The translations under genes and the position numbers were made by a program. Below the pieces are notes generated by a model. It was not told where the DNA came from and did not search any database. It worked only from the letters and a program-made list of their open reading frames with translations. From Providencia hangzhouensis (GTDB taxonomy: Bacteria > Pseudomonadota > Gammaproteobacteria > Enterobacterales > Enterobacteriaceae): a stretch of DNA of 64,000 nucleotides. The first letter of the stretch is position 1. The number at the start of each line of letters is the position of its first letter. Location: assembly GCF_029193595.2 (NCBI RefSeq), contig NZ_CP135052.1, forward strand, positions 3,100,001 through 3,164,000, given 5' to 3'. Shown in pieces: positions 61,295 through 64,000 of this stretch.

Positions 61295-63577
61295 ATGTCC
61301 GAGTTAAATGAAAAATTCGCTTTAGCATGGCAAGGTTTTAACCAAGGTGACTGGCAGAATAACGTCAACGTACGTGACTTCATCCAGAAAAACTACACTC
61401 CATATGAAGGTGATGAATCTTTCTTAGCAGGCTCTACTCCAGCAACTGACACGTTGTGGGATAAAGTCATGGAAGGGATCAAAATCGAAAACCGCACTCA
61501 TGCGCCAGTTGATTTTGACACTGATGTCGCTTCAACCATCACTTCTCATGATGCAGGTTACATTACTAAAGAATTAGAAAAAGTCGTTGGCTTGCAAACT
61601 GACGCACCTCTGAAACGTGGTCTTATCCCATTCGGTGGTATCAAAATGGTTGAAGGCTCATGCAAAGCTTACGACCGTACATTAGATCCAGAAATCAAAA
61701 AAATCTTCACTGAATACCGTAAAACTCACAACCAAGGTGTTTTCGACGTTTACACGCCAGACATCTTAAAATGCCGTAAATCAGGTATCTTAACTGGTCT
61801 ACCTGATGCATATGGTCGTGGTCGTATCATCGGTGACTACCGTCGTGTTGCACTGTACGGTATTGATTTCCTGATGAAAGACAAATTTAACCAATTCACC
61901 TCTTTGCAAGAAAGATTAGAAAAAGGTGAAGACCTACAAATGACTATCCAACTGCGCGAAGAAATTGCTGAACAGCACCGTGCATTGGGTCAAATGAAAG
62001 AAATGGCTGCAAAATACGGTTACGATATTTCTGCACCAGCAACAAACGCACAAGAAGCAGTACAGTGGACTTACTTCGGTTACTTAGCCGCTGTTAAATC
62101 ACAAAACGGTGCTGCAATGTCATTTGGTCGTGTTTCTACCTTCTTAGACGTGTATATCCAACGTGACTTAGAAGCAGGTAAAATCACCGAACAACAAGCG
62201 CAAGAATTGATTGACCACTTAGTCATGAAACTGCGTATGGTACGTTTCTTACGTACTCCTGAATACGATGAGCTGTTCTCTGGTGACCCAATCTGGGCAA
62301 CTGAATCATTAGCAGGTATGGGCCTTGATGGCCGTACTCTGGTAACGAAAAGCACATTCCGTTTCCTGAACACACTGTATACCATGGGCCCATCTCCTGA
62401 GCCAAACATGACTATCCTGTGGTCAGAAAAACTGCCAATGAATTTCAAAAAATTCGCAGCTAAAGTGTCTATCGATACCTCATCAGTTCAGTATGAAAAT
62501 GATGACCTGATGCGTCCAGACTTCAATAACGATGACTACGCAATTGCATGTTGCGTCAGCCCAATGATTGTTGGTAAACAAATGCAGTTCTTCGGTGCTC
62601 GCGCAAACTTAGCGAAAACCATGCTGTATACCATCAACGGTGGTGTTGATGAAAAACTGAAAATGCAAGTTGGTCCTAAACATGCACCAATCATGGACGA
62701 GGTCTTAGATTTCGATACTGTGATGAACCAAATGGACCACTTCATGGATTGGTTAGCAACTCAGTACGTCACTGCACTGAACTGCATCCACTTCATGCAC
62801 GATAAATACAGCTATGAAGCTTCGCTGATGGCGTTACATGACCGTGATGTTTATCGCACCATGGCTTGTGGTATTGCGGGTCTATCTGTTGCTGCTGACT
62901 CACTGTCTGCAATCAAATATGCGAAAGTTAAACCAATTCGTGATGAAGACGGTATCGCTATCGACTTCGAAATCGAAGGTGAATATCCACAATTTGGTAA
63001 CAACGATTCTCGTGTAGATGATATCGCGTGTGACTTAGTTGAACGTTTCATGAAGAAAATTCAGAAACTGCCTACTTACCGTAACGCGGTACCAACTCAG
63101 TCAATCCTGACCATCACCTCTAACGTAGTGTATGGTAAGAAAACAGGTAATACACCAGATGGCCGTCGTGCAGGTGCACCATTCGGACCAGGTGCAAACC
63201 CAATGCACGGTCGTGACCAAAAAGGTGCGGTAGCTTCACTGACTTCTGTTGCTAAACTGCCATTTGCTTACGCGAAAGATGGTATTTCTTATACTTTCTC
63301 TATCGTACCAAATGCGTTAGGTAAAGATGATGATGTTCGTAAAACGAACTTAGCGGGTCTGATGGATGGTTACTTCCACCACGAAGCGTCTATCGAAGGC
63401 GGCCAGCATCTGAACGTTAACGTTATGAACCGTGAAATGCTGTTAGATGCAATGGAAAACCCAGAGAAGTACCCACAACTGACTATCCGTGTATCTGGTT
63501 ATGCTGTACGTTTCAACTCACTGACTAAAGAACAACAGCAAGACGTTATTACTCGTACTTTCACCAGTACAATGTAA
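61295..63577 (+). CDS. pflB: Pyruvate formate-lyase
   Basis: A 760-residue glycyl-radical enzyme, the same length as in E. coli, that splits pyruvate and CoA into acetyl-CoA and formate under anaerobic conditions. The start at 61295 ([15 protein letters not shown]) follows AAAAGG; a seven-codon upstream extension is rejected. The paired active-site cysteines are in AIACCVSPM (E. coli Cys419-Cys420), and the radical glycine is Gly735 in RVSGYAVRF near the C-terminus. The codon choice is that of a highly expressed gene. Downstream hairpins separate it from its activase gene pflA. Confidence 0.98.
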   Translation: MSELNEKFALAWQGFNQGDWQNNVNVRDFIQKNYTPYEGDESFLAGSTPATDTLWDKVMEGIKIENRTHAPVDFDTDVASTITSHDAGYITKELEKVVGLQTDAPLKRGLIPFGGIKMVEGSCKAYDRTLDPEIKKIFTEYRKTHNQGVFDVYTPDILKCRKSGILTGLPDAYGRGRIIGDYRRVALYGIDFLMKDKFNQFTSLQERLEKGEDLQMTIQLREEIAEQHRALGQMKEMAAKYGYDISAPATNAQEAVQWTYFGYLAAVKSQNGAAMSFGRVSTFLDVYIQRDLEAGKITEQQAQELIDHLVMKLRMVRFLRTPEYDELFSGDPIWATESLAGMGLDGRTLVTKSTFRFLNTLYTMGPSPEPNMTILWSEKLPMNFKKFAAKVSIDTSSVQYENDDLMRPDFNNDDYAIACCVSPMIVGKQMQFFGARANLAKTMLYTINGGVDEKLKMQVGPKHAPIMDEVLDFDTVMNQMDHFMDWLATQYVTALNCIHFMHDKYSYEASLMALHDRDVYRTMACGIAGLSVAADSLSAIKYAKVKPIRDEDGIAIDFEIEGEYPQFGNNDSRVDDIACDLVERFMKKIQKLPTYRNAVPTQSILTITSNVVYGKKTGNTPDGRRAGAPFGPGANPMHGRDQKGAVASLTSVAKLPFAYAKDGISYTFSIVPNALGKDDDVRKTNLAGLMDGYFHHEASIEGGQHLNVNVMNREMLLDAMENPEKYPQLTIRVSGYAVRFNSLTKEQQQDVITRTFTSTM

Positions 63578-63607
63578 TAATTAGCTCATTAAAATAAAGT
63601 AAATTAA

Positions 63608-63628
63608 AGACCCCGCTTTACGGGGTCT
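63608..63628 (+). terminator. First hairpin after pflB
   Basis: An 8-bp stem AGACCCCG/CGGGGTCT with a 5-base loop, 30 bases after pflB. It lacks a T-run, so it may stabilise the mRNA end or attenuate rather than terminate. Confidence 0.5.
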
Positions 63629-63640
63629 GAGGTTGTTGAC

Positions 63641-63673
63641 AAAGCGGGATAAAAGCGTGATTTTTCCCGCTTT
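63641..63673 (+). terminator. Second hairpin after pflB
   Basis: A 9-bp stem AAAGCGGGA/TCCCGCTTT with a 15-base loop. It is followed by GTGTTATC without a good T-run; role uncertain. Confidence 0.5.
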
Positions 63674-63769
63674 GTGTTATCAGCCGAAAATCAATAAATT
63701 GATTTTCCTAGTTTATTTTCAAAACCTATTCGACTTGCCGCCAAACATAATATGTTTGTCAGCAGTCTG

Positions 63770-63791
63770 AGCCCCCTCAAGGGGGCTTTTT
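63770..63791 (+). terminator. Intrinsic terminator between pflB and pflA
   Basis: A 7-bp GC-rich stem AGCCCCC/GGGGGCT with a TCAA loop, followed by TTTTTATC. It is the strongest terminator in this gap and would limit read-through from the very active pflB gene into pflA. Confidence 0.82.
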
Positions 63792-63858
63792 ATCTATACC
63801 AGCAACGATATTTTTGCTCTAAAGTTTGCGGTATGAAGGATATTTTGGAGTGCCTGCT

Positions 63859-64000
63859 ATGTCTATCGATGATACTAAAACCAAAACAATAGCGACGACT
63901 AATGTGACAGAAACCCCAACCACACTCGGCCGTATTCATTCGTTTGAATCATGCGGAACCGTTGATGGTCCTGGGATCCGTTTTATTGTGTTTTTCCAAG
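63859..64000 (+). CDS. pflA: Pyruvate formate-lyase-activating enzyme, N-terminal part
   Basis: The window ends 47 codons into this gene. The sequence [24 protein letters not shown] is characteristic of PflA, the radical-SAM enzyme that installs the glycyl radical on PflB using flavodoxin; the CxxxCxxC cluster motif lies beyond the window. GGAG about eight bases upstream supports the ATG at 63859. This adds about 20 Thr-rich residues ([18 protein letters not shown]...) before the point where E. coli PflA begins (MSVIGRIHSF). Confidence 0.93.
   Translation, partial: MSIDDTKTKTIATTNVTETPTTLGRIHSFESCGTVDGPGIRFIVFFQ

Noticed and set aside
1..64000. tRNA or rRNA genes, CRISPR arrays, insertion sequences, prophage genes
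   Set aside because: None could be recognised. The accessory genes present have no flanking integrase, transposase or att-like direct repeats that I could see.

Overview
The window is a typical gammaproteobacterial chromosome segment of moderate-to-low GC. Almost every housekeeping protein is nearly colinear with its E. coli counterpart, while the gene order and some accessory genes are those of the Proteus/Providencia/Morganella group (Morganellaceae). Providencia is my best guess, from protein similarity, the membrane-anchored bactofilin next to fur, and the ERIC element; this is inference, not a database result. No rRNA, tRNA, CRISPR array, prophage or insertion sequence was found.

Layout. 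(1) 1-10.5 kb: the ycbX C-terminus, zapC, pyrD, pepN, pncB, asnS and an OmpF-type porin, with an ERIC repeat between pncB and asnS and OmpR-type sites before the porin. (2) 10.9-25.5 kb: aspC, gloC, mepK, ldtD, then the cmoM-mukF-mukE-mukB chromosome-organisation operon, elyC, kdsB and the small gene ycaR. (3) 25.6-39.8 kb: an unusual cold-shock-domain protein, then the minus-strand groups ycaI-msbA-lpxK, ihfB, rpsA, cmk, serC-aroA and seqA-pgm. A ten-copy GGTGTT hexanucleotide array lies between ihfB and the ComEC-like gene ycaI. (4) 40.1-49.7 kb: ybfF, then an inserted type I secretion cassette (ABC transporter, HlyD-type adaptor, second ABC transporter, in the rtxB-rtxD-rtxE arrangement), then ybfE, fldA, fur and a bactofilin. 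(5) 49.9-54.8 kb: chitoporin chiP (without chiQ), asparaginase ansB, and ycaO. (6) 54.9-59.9 kb: a sugar-acid catabolic operon (UxaA-family dehydratase, RhmT-like transporter, DapA-family aldolase/dehydratase) divergent from an IclR-type regulator. (7) 60.3-64 kb: the anaerobic formate module focA-pflB and the start of pflA, behind a candidate FNR site.

Compared with E. coli, as remembered, the block pgm-seqA-ybfF-ybfE-fldA-fur-chiP sits between serC and ycaO instead of elsewhere, and ycbJ, ycaQ, ycaL, ycaP and chiQ are absent from their usual slots. The most interesting points are the secretion cassette with no visible substrate; its second ABC gene, which is broken into two frames exactly at a canonical -1 slippery heptamer; the hexanucleotide array upstream of ycaI; and the sugar-acid operon, which pairs a rhamnonate-type transporter with enzymes from other families.
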